A DNA stretch of 64,000 nt from Gordonibacter urolithinfaciens. Lineage in GTDB: Bacteria; Actinomycetota; Coriobacteriia; Coriobacteriales; Eggerthellaceae. The notes beneath the pieces were generated by a model. It was given only the letters and a program-made list of their open reading frames with translations. It was not told the DNA's origin and ran no database searches. The stretch's first letter is position 1, and the number at the start of each line of letters is the position of its first letter. Both the position numbers and the translations under genes were made by a program. Location: assembly GCF_900199375.1 (NCBI RefSeq), contig NZ_LT900217.1:1736001-1800000 (forward strand), in the 5' to 3' direction. Below are positions 23,858 to 31,998 of this stretch, in pieces.

Positions 23858-26140
23858 ATGGGCTTGCAGTTCGCCGCCGCGCGCGCCGTCAGCGCCGTGT
23901 CCACGTGGGGCTTGAAGCACGTGTTCCATCGTCCCGCCGCAAACTTCCCGGGAAAGGTTGCCCTCTACGTCGACCCGCGCGTCATCGCCGACCTCGCCCC
24001 GCGCCTGCAGAAGGGCTCAGTGTGCGTGGTGGGCACGAACGGCAAGACCACGGTGACGAACCTCCTGGCCGACGCGCTGGAAACCGCCGGTCAGCGCGTG
24101 GTGTGCAACCGCACGGGCGCGAACCTGGACTCCGGCGTGGCCACGGCGCTGCTGCATGCCCGCGAGGCCGACTGGGGCGTGTTCGAGTGCGACGAGCTGT
24201 GGCTGGCGAAGATCCTGCCGCACCTTCAGGCAGACTACGTGCTGCTGCTGAACCTGTTCCGCGACCAGCTGGACCGCGTGGGCGAGATCGACCGCATCCA
24301 GGAGAGCATCGCGGGCGCGCTCGCAGCGTCGCCGAAGTCCACGCTCGTGTTCAATGCCGACGACCCGCTGTGCGCCGCCATCGCCGAGCGCGTGGGCAAC
24401 CCCACGGTCGCCTTCGGCGTTGACGAGGACCTGCACCTGCCGCAGAACACGGTGGCCGACGCGCAGATGTGCCAGCGCTGCTCCACCATGCTGGAATACG
24501 CGTACCGCCAGTACGGGCAGCTGGGGGCCTACCGCTGTCCCACCTGCGGGTTCGCGCGCCCTGCGCTGGACTGTGCCGCCCGGGACGTGCGCTTGGGCGC
24601 CGACGGTCTGTCGTTTGCCGCGCGCGGGCCGCGGGGTGATGCCGCGCTCGAGGCACCGTTCAGCGGCGCGTACATGGTATACAACCTGCTTGCCACCTGG
24701 GCGGCAGCCGATCTCGTGAGCGTGCCGGCCGAGGCGCTGCAGCGTGCCATCGACGCGTTCGACCCGCGCAACGGCCGCCTGCAGGAGTTCTCGGTGGCGG
24801 GGCGGCGCACGCTGCTGAACCTGGCGAAGAACCCCACCGGGTTCAACCAGAACATCAAGATCATCCTGCAGGACGAGGGGCCGAAGGCGGTGGCCTTCTT
24901 CGTGAACGACAAGGAGGGCGACGGCCGCGACGTGTCGTGGCTGTGGGACATCGACTTCGAGGAGCTGGCAGGCCAGCCCGGCCTGCGCGTGTTCGCGGGC
25001 GGCATCCGCAAGAACGACGTGCAGGTGCGCCTGAAGTACGCCGGCCTTGATGCCGCGCTCGTCGACGACGCGTCGGCGATGTTCGCTCAGATGGACGCCC
25101 TGCCGTCCGACGCCCGCGCCTACGTGATAGCGAACTACACCGCGCTCCCGCCCGTGCACGCAGAGTTGGGAAGGCTCGCAGGCGAAGCGCCCGATGCTGC
25201 GGGAGGGGCTTCTTCCTCCCCTAAGTCGCCCGGGGATCCTTCCGGGTCGGGAGCCGCCCAGGCAACGGATGGCGCCGCCGCCCCGATCCGCCTCGCCAGC
25301 CAGGTGACGGAGGGCGACCGCGCTCCGGTCGGCCCTTCCTCCCCGGCGCAAAACGAGAACGTCCCAGCCGCCGGCGCCGATCCCGCCCCGCTCATGATCG
25401 CGCACCTCTTCCCCGACCTGCTCAACCTTTACGGCGACGGCGGGAACGTCAAGGTGCTCGAGCGCCGGGCGCGCGAGCGCGGCATTCCCGTGGAGGTGCG
25501 CCGCGTGAACCACGGCGAGCACGTGGACCTGGCGGACGTCGACCTGGTGTTCCTGGGCGGCGGCCCGGACCGCGAGCAGCGGCTGGCGTCCGAGGACCTC
25601 ATACGCATGCGCGACGACCTGCATGCCTACGTGGAGGACGACGGCGTGCTGCTGGCCATCTGCGGCGGCTTCCAGATACTCGGGCGCGAGTGGCTGCTGG
25701 GCGAGGAAGTGGTGCGCGGCCTGGGGTTGGTGGACATGACCACCGAGCGCGCACCCGGCGGCTCGGGCAACCGGCTCATAGGCAACATCGCACTGCGCTC
25801 GCCGTTGGCCGAACGGGTTGTGGTGGGTTACGAGAACCACGCGGGCCGCACGCGCCTCGGCGTCGGCGTGGAGGCTTTCGGCGACGTGGCATCATCGACG
25901 GGCCACGGCAACAACGACAGCGACAAGCGCGACGGCGTGCGCTACAGGAACGTGGTGGGCACCTACCTGCACGGTCCGCTGCTGCCGAAGAACCCCCAGG
26001 TGGCCGACGCCCTGCTCGCCCGCGCGCTCGAACGTCGCGCACGACGGGCCGGCGTGCCCGTCCCGGAGCTCGCCCCGCTGGACGACGCCGTGGAGAACGC
26101 GGCGAACGAGTACGTGCGCAACCGCCTGAACGCGGGCTAG
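23858..26140 (+). CDS. MurT-GatD fusion: lipid II isoglutaminyl synthase
   Basis: 760 residues behind AAAGGA. Residues about 1-430 are MurT: P-loop VCVVGTNGKTTVTNLL (about 53-68), a Cys4 zinc ribbon (CQRC at about 205, CPTC at about 227) and the DUF1727 tail with NPTGFNQNIKI and DGRDVSWLWDIDFE. A Ala/Ser/Pro-rich linker of about 75 residues follows. From about 512 comes GatD: MIAHLFPDLLNLYGDGGNVK, nucleophile AICGGFQILG (about 601) and catalytic His in GTYLHGPLL (about 703). The complex amidates the second residue of the peptidoglycan stem peptide, GatD releasing ammonia from glutamine. In well-studied Gram-positives these are two genes; here they are one chain. Confidence 0.93.
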   Translation: MGLQFAAARAVSAVSTWGLKHVFHRPAANFPGKVALYVDPRVIADLAPRLQKGSVCVVGTNGKTTVTNLLADALETAGQRVVCNRTGANLDSGVATALLHAREADWGVFECDELWLAKILPHLQADYVLLLNLFRDQLDRVGEIDRIQESIAGALAASPKSTLVFNADDPLCAAIAERVGNPTVAFGVDEDLHLPQNTVADAQMCQRCSTMLEYAYRQYGQLGAYRCPTCGFARPALDCAARDVRLGADGLSFAARGPRGDAALEAPFSGAYMVYNLLATWAAADLVSVPAEALQRAIDAFDPRNGRLQEFSVAGRRTLLNLAKNPTGFNQNIKIILQDEGPKAVAFFVNDKEGDGRDVSWLWDIDFEELAGQPGLRVFAGGIRKNDVQVRLKYAGLDAALVDDASAMFAQMDALPSDARAYVIANYTALPPVHAELGRLAGEAPDAAGGASSSPKSPGDPSGSGAAQATDGAAAPIRLASQVTEGDRAPVGPSSPAQNENVPAAGADPAPLMIAHLFPDLLNLYGDGGNVKVLERRARERGIPVEVRRVNHGEHVDLADVDLVFLGGGPDREQRLASEDLIRMRDDLHAYVEDDGVLLAICGGFQILGREWLLGEEVVRGLGLVDMTTERAPGGSGNRLIGNIALRSPLAERVVVGYENHAGRTRLGVGVEAFGDVASSTGHGNNDSDKRDGVRYRNVVGTYLHGPLLPKNPQVADALLARALERRARRAGVPVPELAPLDDAVENAANEYVRNRLNAG

Positions 26141-26198
26141 GGAAGGGCGGCACCGTGCTCCGGCCCTCTGCTCCCGTCGCCGTGCCGTGCCTTCCGCC

Positions 26199-26216
26199 GA
26201 GCCCTATGGCTTTTTC
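26199..26216 (+). terminator. Small terminator-like hairpin after murT-gatD
   Basis: AGCC-CTAT-GGCT followed by TTTTTCC. Short stem but a clear T-run, about 60 bp past the stop. Confidence 0.4.
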
Positions 26217-26273
26217 CTAGAGACGCTGGCCAGCCCTTGCCCTCGTGCGCTTCGCCCGTCAAAATAGTTCCTC

Positions 26274-27845
26274 ATGAGCAGCAGAAGAAGCAATCAGCGC
26301 CGCCCCGCTCGCCGACCGTCCAACTCCACGGGATTCGACGGCCGCTCTGACAGGGCTTCCCGCGACGGTGCGTATACGCGCCGCGATTCGTTCGATCCGT
26401 CGGCGTACGGACGCTCTTCTGATTCCTCGCGCACCCCTTCCCCGCGCTCGACGCGCGACGACGACAATCCCTACACCCGTCGCGTTTCCCAAGTCGAGTA
26501 CACCCAGCGCCGCAAGCGTGCCAAGCGCAAGCGCATCGCGCTCGTCGCGGTGGCCGTGGTGCTGGTGCTGTGCCTGGGTGGGGCCGGCGCGGCGTTCGCC
26601 TACTACCAGACGGTGTCGAACAACCTTCACCAGGGCATCGACGACGATCTGGCCCGCACGCTCGCAGCCGCCGAGGCGGCCCACCCCTACGAGGGCGGTC
26701 CCTTCTACATGCTGCTCATGGGAACGGACGGATCATCCGACCGCGAGGCGTCCGCAGAGTACGCGGGCGACCAGTTCCGCTCGGACAGCATGATGGTCAC
26801 GCGCATCGACCCGCAGGGCAAGAAGGTAGCGCTCGTGTCGCTCCACCGCGACACGCTCGTGGACATGGGCGAGTACGGCCAGCAGAAGCTCAACGCGGCG
26901 CACTCCATCGGCGGCGCATCGTACACGGTGGAGACGGTGTCGAAGCTGGCAGGCGTGCCCATCACCCACTATGCCGAGATCAACTTCGACGGTTTCAAGG
27001 ACATCGTGGATGCGCTCGGCGGCGTGGAGGTGGACGTGCCCATGACCATCGACGACGAGGATGCCGGCGGCCATGTGGACGAGGGCCTGCAGACGCTCAA
27101 CGGCGACCAGGCGCTCATCCTGTGCCGCGCACGGCACGCCTACGACGAGTTCGGCGACGGCGACCGCTACCGTGCGGCCAACCAGCGCCTCGTGCTGTCG
27201 GCCATCGCGAAGAAGATCCTCACATCCGATGCCGCCACCATGGTGGGCTCCGTGCAAGCGCTTTCCCAGTACGTGACCACCGACCTCGAGATCACCGACA
27301 TCCTGTCCATTGCCCAGAGCATGCGCGGGTTGGATCCCGAGAAGGACATCTACACGGCCATGGAACCCACGACCTCGGCCTACATCAACGGGGGTTGGTA
27401 CGAGTACCTTGATGCCAAGGCGTGGAAGACCATGATGTCGCGCGTCGACCAGGGCCTGCCTCCCACCGAGGAGGACGAGGTCGACGAGACGTCCGGCACC
27501 GTGCTCGCCACCACCGGCTCCGGCGAGGCGAACGAGGAGAAGAAGAGCGCGCCGCCCTCCTCGAACGACAAGAAGTCCAGCACCGTGGTAGTGAAGAACG
27601 GCAACGGCCTTGCAGGCGCGGGTGCCGAGGCCGCCGAGAAGCTGGAGGCCCGTGGCTACACCGTTGAGACGGGCAACGCCGACAGCTTCGACTACACGCA
27701 GACCATCGTCATCTACGAGCGCGGCGACCAGGCCACGGAGGCGCGCGAGATTGCCAACGCCATCGGTGTGGGCAAGGCCCAGCAGAACACCGGCGAGTAC
27801 GTGTTCGACGGCGACTTCCTCGTGGTGCTCGGCGCGGACTGGTAA
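26274..27845 (+). CDS. LytR-CpsA-Psr (LCP) family wall-polymer ligase
   Basis: 523 residues. The basic, Ser/Arg-rich cytoplasmic N-terminus (about 1-85) precedes one helix (IALVAVAVVLVLCLGGAGAA). The LCP core has FYMLLMGTDG, RSDSMMVTRIDPQGKKVALV, SLHRDT and QKLNAAHSIGG, then LCRARHAYDEFGDGDR with the pyrophosphate-binding arginines, and YRAANQRLVL. A disordered linker leads to a LytR_C domain (STVVVKNGNGLAGAGAEAAE onward). LCP proteins transfer undecaprenyl-linked glycopolymers to peptidoglycan on the outer face. The ribosome site is weak. It follows the murT-gatD fusion, giving a small wall-synthesis group. Confidence 0.93.
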   Translation: MSSRRSNQRRPARRPSNSTGFDGRSDRASRDGAYTRRDSFDPSAYGRSSDSSRTPSPRSTRDDDNPYTRRVSQVEYTQRRKRAKRKRIALVAVAVVLVLCLGGAGAAFAYYQTVSNNLHQGIDDDLARTLAAAEAAHPYEGGPFYMLLMGTDGSSDREASAEYAGDQFRSDSMMVTRIDPQGKKVALVSLHRDTLVDMGEYGQQKLNAAHSIGGASYTVETVSKLAGVPITHYAEINFDGFKDIVDALGGVEVDVPMTIDDEDAGGHVDEGLQTLNGDQALILCRARHAYDEFGDGDRYRAANQRLVLSAIAKKILTSDAATMVGSVQALSQYVTTDLEITDILSIAQSMRGLDPEKDIYTAMEPTTSAYINGGWYEYLDAKAWKTMMSRVDQGLPPTEEDEVDETSGTVLATTGSGEANEEKKSAPPSSNDKKSSTVVVKNGNGLAGAGAEAAEKLEARGYTVETGNADSFDYTQTIVIYERGDQATEAREIANAIGVGKAQQNTGEYVFDGDFLVVLGADW

Positions 27846-28003
27846 ACCCCAAAATCAGCCTACGGGGACGAATCCCCGGGATCATTCGACCCTGGGGAAG
27901 GAAGCGTCTCCCAACACCCCTGCCTTAGAATAGCATCACGCGATGAGGGGACCGCCGCAGCGACGCGGGTGGCTGAGCGGCGCTTACTTGAGGGGTGAAT
28001 GCC

Positions 28004-28834
28004 ATGTACGAGGAACTGTACGAGAAGCTTCCGGATGCGAATCGGTACTGGGAGAAGCTGGGCCTGTCCCGTCCCGAGGCACCGCTTGCCAAGGACGATC
28101 TGGATCGCATCATCTTCGCGCACCAGTGCCGCATTCCCTTCGAGAACCTTGACGTGTGCGATTTCCACCGTCCCATCAAGCTCGGCATCCCCGACCTGTT
28201 CGAGAAGATCATCGTCGGCAACCGCGGAGGCTACTGCTTCGAGCTCAACGCTCTGCTCGATGCGCTGCTGCAGGACGCGGGCGTCAAGACCATGCCGTGC
28301 CTTGGCCGCAGCCTGAAGGATCGCGGTTACGTCTACCCTATACTGCACCGCGGCATCATCGTCACGCTGGGCGATGGGCGCTACATCGCCGAGGTGGGGT
28401 ACGGCGGCCCGACGCCGGCGTGCGCCATTCCCTTGGTCGACGGTGCGGAGCTCGAGTCGCGCGGGCAGGTGTTCCGCGTGGAGCTGCACGATGGGGGTTG
28501 GTGGCATGTCATCTACTGCGGGACCGCCGCAAAGCTCGCCGCTGCGCAAGAACGTGGCGAGACCGTGGCCCCTACACCGGTGTTCGCCCTGCTGGACGCC
28601 CCGGCGGCGCTGACCGACTGCATACCGCTCTCGTATTACTGCTCGACGCACCCCGACTCCGTGTTCACGCAATGGAGGATGGTGAACCGCCGCACGGAAG
28701 ACGGGAACGTGTCCATTACGAAAGACCAGTTCGTGCGTGTGGCTCCGGAGGGCAAGGAAACGAGGACGGTCACGTCGGAGGATGAGTACCGCGCGCTGTT
28801 GGAGGAATTTTTCGGTATCGTGCTGCCCGCTTAG
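28004..28834 (+). CDS. Arylamine N-acetyltransferase with Cys-His-Glu triad
   Basis: 276 residues starting MYEELYEKLPDANRYWEKLG behind AGGGGTG; an ATG three codons earlier overlaps the ribosome site. Family landmarks are IPFENLDV and the nucleophile C78 in NRGGYCFELN, then H115 in ILHRGIIV. Where most NATs have Asp-Val-Gly-Phe-Gly this one has EVGYG, making residue 130 a glutamate. The Cys-His-Glu arrangement is known from one active Bacillus cereus NAT, so activity is plausible. NATs acetylate aromatic amines and hydrazines from acetyl-CoA, including drugs such as 5-aminosalicylate. Single gene with its own terminator. Confidence 0.92.
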   Translation: MYEELYEKLPDANRYWEKLGLSRPEAPLAKDDLDRIIFAHQCRIPFENLDVCDFHRPIKLGIPDLFEKIIVGNRGGYCFELNALLDALLQDAGVKTMPCLGRSLKDRGYVYPILHRGIIVTLGDGRYIAEVGYGGPTPACAIPLVDGAELESRGQVFRVELHDGGWWHVIYCGTAAKLAAAQERGETVAPTPVFALLDAPAALTDCIPLSYYCSTHPDSVFTQWRMVNRRTEDGNVSITKDQFVRVAPEGKETRTVTSEDEYRALLEEFFGIVLPA

Positions 28835-28921
28835 TCTCTGCGGCCGCCGGGGCCAATCCCCGACCCCCTTTGCGCAGGCGGCCGACATGCTGGGCGGGTC
28901 CTTCAAGCACGGTAAACGTTT

Positions 28922-28957
28922 GGCCGGGAGCTTCGCTTGCGAGGCCCCGGCCTTTTT
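28922..28957 (+). terminator. Rho-independent terminator after N-acetyltransferase
   Basis: GGCCGGG and CCCGGCC stem directly followed by TTTTT, about 90 bp past the stop. Confidence 0.85.
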
Positions 28958-29085
28958 GATGGGGTTGGCCGGCGCCTTCATGCCAGGGCGGACTCCCCTG
29001 GAGCAAGTTGAGCATGCCGGTCGCTCGGCATGGAAGTGCGCTATCATCTCTCCTTGAAGGAAGGGCCGTTCGGGAGGCGAGGCGC

Positions 29086-29556
29086 ATGAAGTTCACAGTG
29101 GTTGCGGTGGGGAAGCTGAAGGAGCGGTTCTGGACGGACGCGTGCGCCGAGTACCTCAAGCGCCTGCAGCCTTACGCGAAAACCGAGGTGCGCGAGATAG
29201 CCGACGTCGATCCCGGCCGTGCCGGGGGCGTGGACGCGGCGCGCGACCGCGAGGGTGCGGCCATCGTGGGGGCGCTTTCGCCGTCGTCGCACGTGGTGCT
29301 GTTGGCCATCGACGGAAAACAGCGTTCGAGCGAGGGCTTCTCGCGGCGCATCGACGCGCTCAAGCTGAACGGCGCGAGTGACATCGCGTTCGTCATCGGC
29401 GGTTCCGACGGCGTGAGCGAGGCTGTGCGAGCCCGCGCGGACGAGACGCTGTCCTTCGGGCCCGTCACGCTGCCGCACAACCTCGCGCGCGTCGTGCTGC
29501 TCGAACAGCTCTACCGCGCGCAGAAGATCTCGCGCGGCGAGCCGTACCACAAGTAA
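29086..29556 (+). CDS. rlmH: 23S rRNA (pseudouridine1915-N3)-methyltransferase RlmH
   Basis: 156 residues, the normal family length. It starts MKFTVVAVGKLKERFWTDAC and holds YLKRLQPYAKTEVREI, the knot-forming FVIGGSDGVSEAVRARAD and the C-terminal LPHNLARVVLLEQLYRAQKI followed by RGEPYHK. This is a textbook SPOUT methyltransferase acting on helix 69 of 23S rRNA in assembled 70S ribosomes. The start was chosen by the family N-terminus; a GGGAGG lies at about 12 nt before it. Confidence 0.97.
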   Translation: MKFTVVAVGKLKERFWTDACAEYLKRLQPYAKTEVREIADVDPGRAGGVDAARDREGAAIVGALSPSSHVVLLAIDGKQRSSEGFSRRIDALKLNGASDIAFVIGGSDGVSEAVRARADETLSFGPVTLPHNLARVVLLEQLYRAQKISRGEPYHK

Positions 29557-29618
29557 GGGAAAGGCGGGGTTGCTTTCAGCGCGCTCGCATTGGGCGGAGC
29601 TTGCCCTGTCGGGAGCGC

Positions 29619-29624
29619 TATAAT
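29619..29624 (+). promoter_or_regulatory. -10 element upstream of exonuclease III gene
   Basis: TATAAT, about 100 bp before the xth start. No convincing -35 hexamer at 16-18 bp. Confidence 0.4.
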
Positions 29625-29727
29625 AGCGAAACCGAGAAATCGTAGGCGGGGGCGACATGCCGGAGCAGCGGAACGGGGAAATGTAACCGCAGAACGACCA
29701 AGTCGACCAACGAGGAAAGGCACCACC

Positions 29728-30585
29728 ATGCGCTTCATCTCGTGGAACGTGAACGGCCTGCGTGCCGTGCAGAAAAAGGGTTTCGAGGACATCGTGTGCG
29801 AGCTCGATGCCGATATCGTGGCCTTGCAGGAAACGAAGCTGCAGGAGGGCCAGGCCACGCTCGATCTTCCTCAGTACCGTGAGTATTGGAGCTACGCCGA
29901 GAAGAAGGGCTACTCCGGCACTGCCGTGTTCACCAAGGAGCAGCCGCTGCAGGTGCTGCACGGTTTGGGCAGCGATTACCTGGATGCCGAGGGGCGCATC
30001 GTGGCGCTCGAGTTCCCGCAGTTCTGGTTCGTGGACGTGTACACGCCGAACGCCCAGAACGAGCTCGCGCGCATTGCGCACCGCATGGAGTGGGACGACG
30101 CGTTCCGCGACTTCTGCAAGGGGCTCGAGGAGGGCGTGCTGCCCGCCGGCGTGCCGGTGCAGCGCCCGGCGCCCGGCGAGGGCCACGTGTGCATCAGCGA
30201 GCTGCCGCGCACCGAGCCGGGCGAGACGACCTCGCCGAAGCCGGTGGTCATGTGCGGCGACTTCAACGTGGCTCACCAGGAGATCGACCTGAAGAACCCC
30301 GGCCCGAACCGCGGTAAAGCCGGCTTCTCCGACGAGGAGCGCGGCAAGTTCACCGACCTGCTGGAAGCCGGTTTCGCCGACACCTTCCGCCGCCTGCACC
30401 CCGACGTGACGGGCGCGTACTCGTGGTGGAGCTACCGCTTCAAGGCGCGGCAGAACAACGCCGGATGGCGCATCGACTACTTCCTGGTCAGCGAATCGCT
30501 GGCCCCGAAGGTGGCGAGCGCCTGCATCTACGACGAAGTCTACGGCAGCGACCACTGCCCCGTTGGTTTGGAGTTGGAGCTGTAA
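29728..30585 (+). CDS. xth: Exodeoxyribonuclease III (ExoIII/APE1 family)
   Basis: 285 residues behind GAGGAAAGG. It starts MRFISWNVNGLRAVQKKGFE. Active-site motifs: LQETKLQEG, FVDVYTPNAQ, CGDFNVAHQEIDLKNP, and the C-terminal WRIDYFLVSE and YGSDHCPVGLEL. All metal and phosphate ligands are present (N, E, Y, D, N, D, H). It repairs abasic sites. An insertion at about residues 140-170 (RPAPGEGHVCISELPRTEPG) is longer than in E. coli and low in structure. The ORF extends upstream without resemblance to the family. Confidence 0.96.
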   Translation: MRFISWNVNGLRAVQKKGFEDIVCELDADIVALQETKLQEGQATLDLPQYREYWSYAEKKGYSGTAVFTKEQPLQVLHGLGSDYLDAEGRIVALEFPQFWFVDVYTPNAQNELARIAHRMEWDDAFRDFCKGLEEGVLPAGVPVQRPAPGEGHVCISELPRTEPGETTSPKPVVMCGDFNVAHQEIDLKNPGPNRGKAGFSDEERGKFTDLLEAGFADTFRRLHPDVTGAYSWWSYRFKARQNNAGWRIDYFLVSESLAPKVASACIYDEVYGSDHCPVGLELEL

Positions 30586-30615
30586 GCAGAACTCGCTTCC
30601 TCCGACAGATTGACG

Positions 30616-31090
30616 ATCCGACAACAATCTTGCCGTAAAAGAGTTCTCGAGGGCGGTTTCCGAAAACGCGCGTTCAAGCGCGAAAGTATACGCGGTTGAT
30701 CCGGCCATGTTCTCGGCGTTCTCGCCCTCTCCGACGCGCGACGAAGGGCAAAAGCTTGAAACGGCGGTGTTCAACAGGCTTCGACGTCAGACGAACCCGG
30801 TTCGGCAGGGAGGCATCGCCCGCTTGTCGTTCGAGAAGGGCTCGTCCAGGCACGAGGCTGATTTCGTCGTCGGCGATGCGCTGCTGCAAGAGGCGTGGCA
30901 GCTCGTGCAGGTGTCGTGCAGCTTGGCGGATGCGAGAACGCGCCGTCGCGAAGTGCGCGCCCTGGAGGCCGCCATGCCGTTGTACGATGTGAACGAGTCG
31001 TAGATCATCACATTGGACGAAACCGAGACGATCGAGACCGCGGTGGGAACCATCCACATTGTGCCGGCTTGGAGCTGGCTGCTTGATTGA
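30616..31090 (+). pseudogene. DUF4143-type ATPase C-terminal pseudogene
   Basis: In one frame the text gives SSAKVYAVDPAMFSAFSPSP, KLETAVFNRLRR, the EADFVV nuclease-like motif in RHEADFVVGDALLQEAWQLV, and RREVRALEAAMPLYDVNES. This is the C-terminal DUF4143 half of AAA ATPases. An in-frame TAG (31001-31003) interrupts it, after which IITLDETETIETAVGTIHIV and PAWSWLLD complete the family tail. The N-terminal ATPase domain is missing; a stop (TGA, 30613-30615) marks the left limit. So it is both 5'-truncated and carries a nonsense codon. Confidence 0.75.
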
Positions 31091-31234
31091 GGCGCCAGAG
31101 CCGAAGGCTTTGCGATCAGGCGATCCGACGACGATCGGGGCTGAAGGCAAAATACGATTCTCCATCCGATGCCGCAGCGGCGCGCGGGGAGTAGAGTTGC
31201 CCCGAACGTGAGAACGGAGGGAAAGGGGAGGGCC

Positions 31235-31918
31235 ATGGGAATGATCGTCAAGCCGCTGTACACGCCGCGCTACGTGCCGACCGGCAACGAGGTGGCCGTG
31301 TTCGAGACAAGCAAGGGAACGATACGCGCGCGGCTGTTCGGGAAGGACGCCCCCGTCACGGTGGGCAACTTCGTGGAGCTGGCGCAGAAGGGCTTCTACG
31401 ACCATCAGAACTTCCACGGTCGTGTGGAAGGCGACGTGGTGGTGGGCGGCTGCCCCGTCACGCGCCCGCTTCGTCCGCAGCAGGTGCGCATGGCCGTGCG
31501 CGAGCAGCTGCGCGGCGTGCACCCGGGCATCGGCGACGCCGGTTACGTCATTGCCGACGAGTGGGAGGCGAACCAGCGCAACCGCCACGTGGAGGGGTCG
31601 CTGTCGCTCGCGCACAAGAAGGATGCGAACACCGGCAGCTCCCAGTTCTTCTTCTCGCTGGCGGACCATCCGGAATACGACGACCGCTTCACTGTGTTCG
31701 GTCAGGTGGAGGAAGGTCTCGACGTGATGCACCGCCTGCGCATCGGGGACGACATCGAGAGTGTGCGCGTGGAGGGTGCCGCCCCTCTTCCGAGCGACGA
31801 GGACCTGCCTGAAACCATCGTCGTCGACGGCGAGGATGGTCCACAGGAGGTGCCGAACCCTGCCTACCAGGCCATGCAGGCGCTCGCGCACCTGCTGGAG
31901 CGCAAGGCCGTGGTGTAG
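31235..31918 (+). CDS. Cyclophilin-type peptidyl-prolyl isomerase
   Basis: 227 residues. The ATG follows GGGGAG; a second ATG two codons on is possible. The cyclophilin core is VAVFETSKGTIRARLFGKDA, PVTVGNFVELAQKGFYDHQN, FHGRVEGDVVVGG (where active-site FHRV is usual), SLAHKKDANTGSSQFFFSLA and FTVFGQVEEGLDVM. Most catalytic-pocket positions (Q-F-F and the conserved F) are present. There is no signal peptide, so it is cytoplasmic. A 40-residue acidic tail follows the fold. A long hairpin separates it from the convergent LuxR gene. Confidence 0.92.
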   Translation: MGMIVKPLYTPRYVPTGNEVAVFETSKGTIRARLFGKDAPVTVGNFVELAQKGFYDHQNFHGRVEGDVVVGGCPVTRPLRPQQVRMAVREQLRGVHPGIGDAGYVIADEWEANQRNRHVEGSLSLAHKKDANTGSSQFFFSLADHPEYDDRFTVFGQVEEGLDVMHRLRIGDDIESVRVEGAAPLPSDEDLPETIVVDGEDGPQEVPNPAYQAMQALAHLLERKAVV

Positions 31919-31945
31919 CCCAGGCGCCCGGGCACGCGCATTCGT

Positions 31946-31998
31946 CGCGTCCCCGATGTGTGCGAGCGGTAGAGCGGCTCGCACACATCGGGGACGCG
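31946..31998. terminator. Perfect 22-bp stem between convergent genes
   Basis: Arms 31946-31967 and 31977-31998 are exact reverse complements (22 bp) around a 9-nt loop. It ends one base before the stop of the LuxR gene and starts 28 bp after the cyclophilin stop, so it can act on both transcripts. There is a short T-run (TTTT) just beyond on the + strand. Confidence 0.75.

Noticed and set aside
29571-29727. Small RNA or riboswitch before xth
   Set aside because: A TATAAT is present but no conserved riboswitch-like structure could be recognised.
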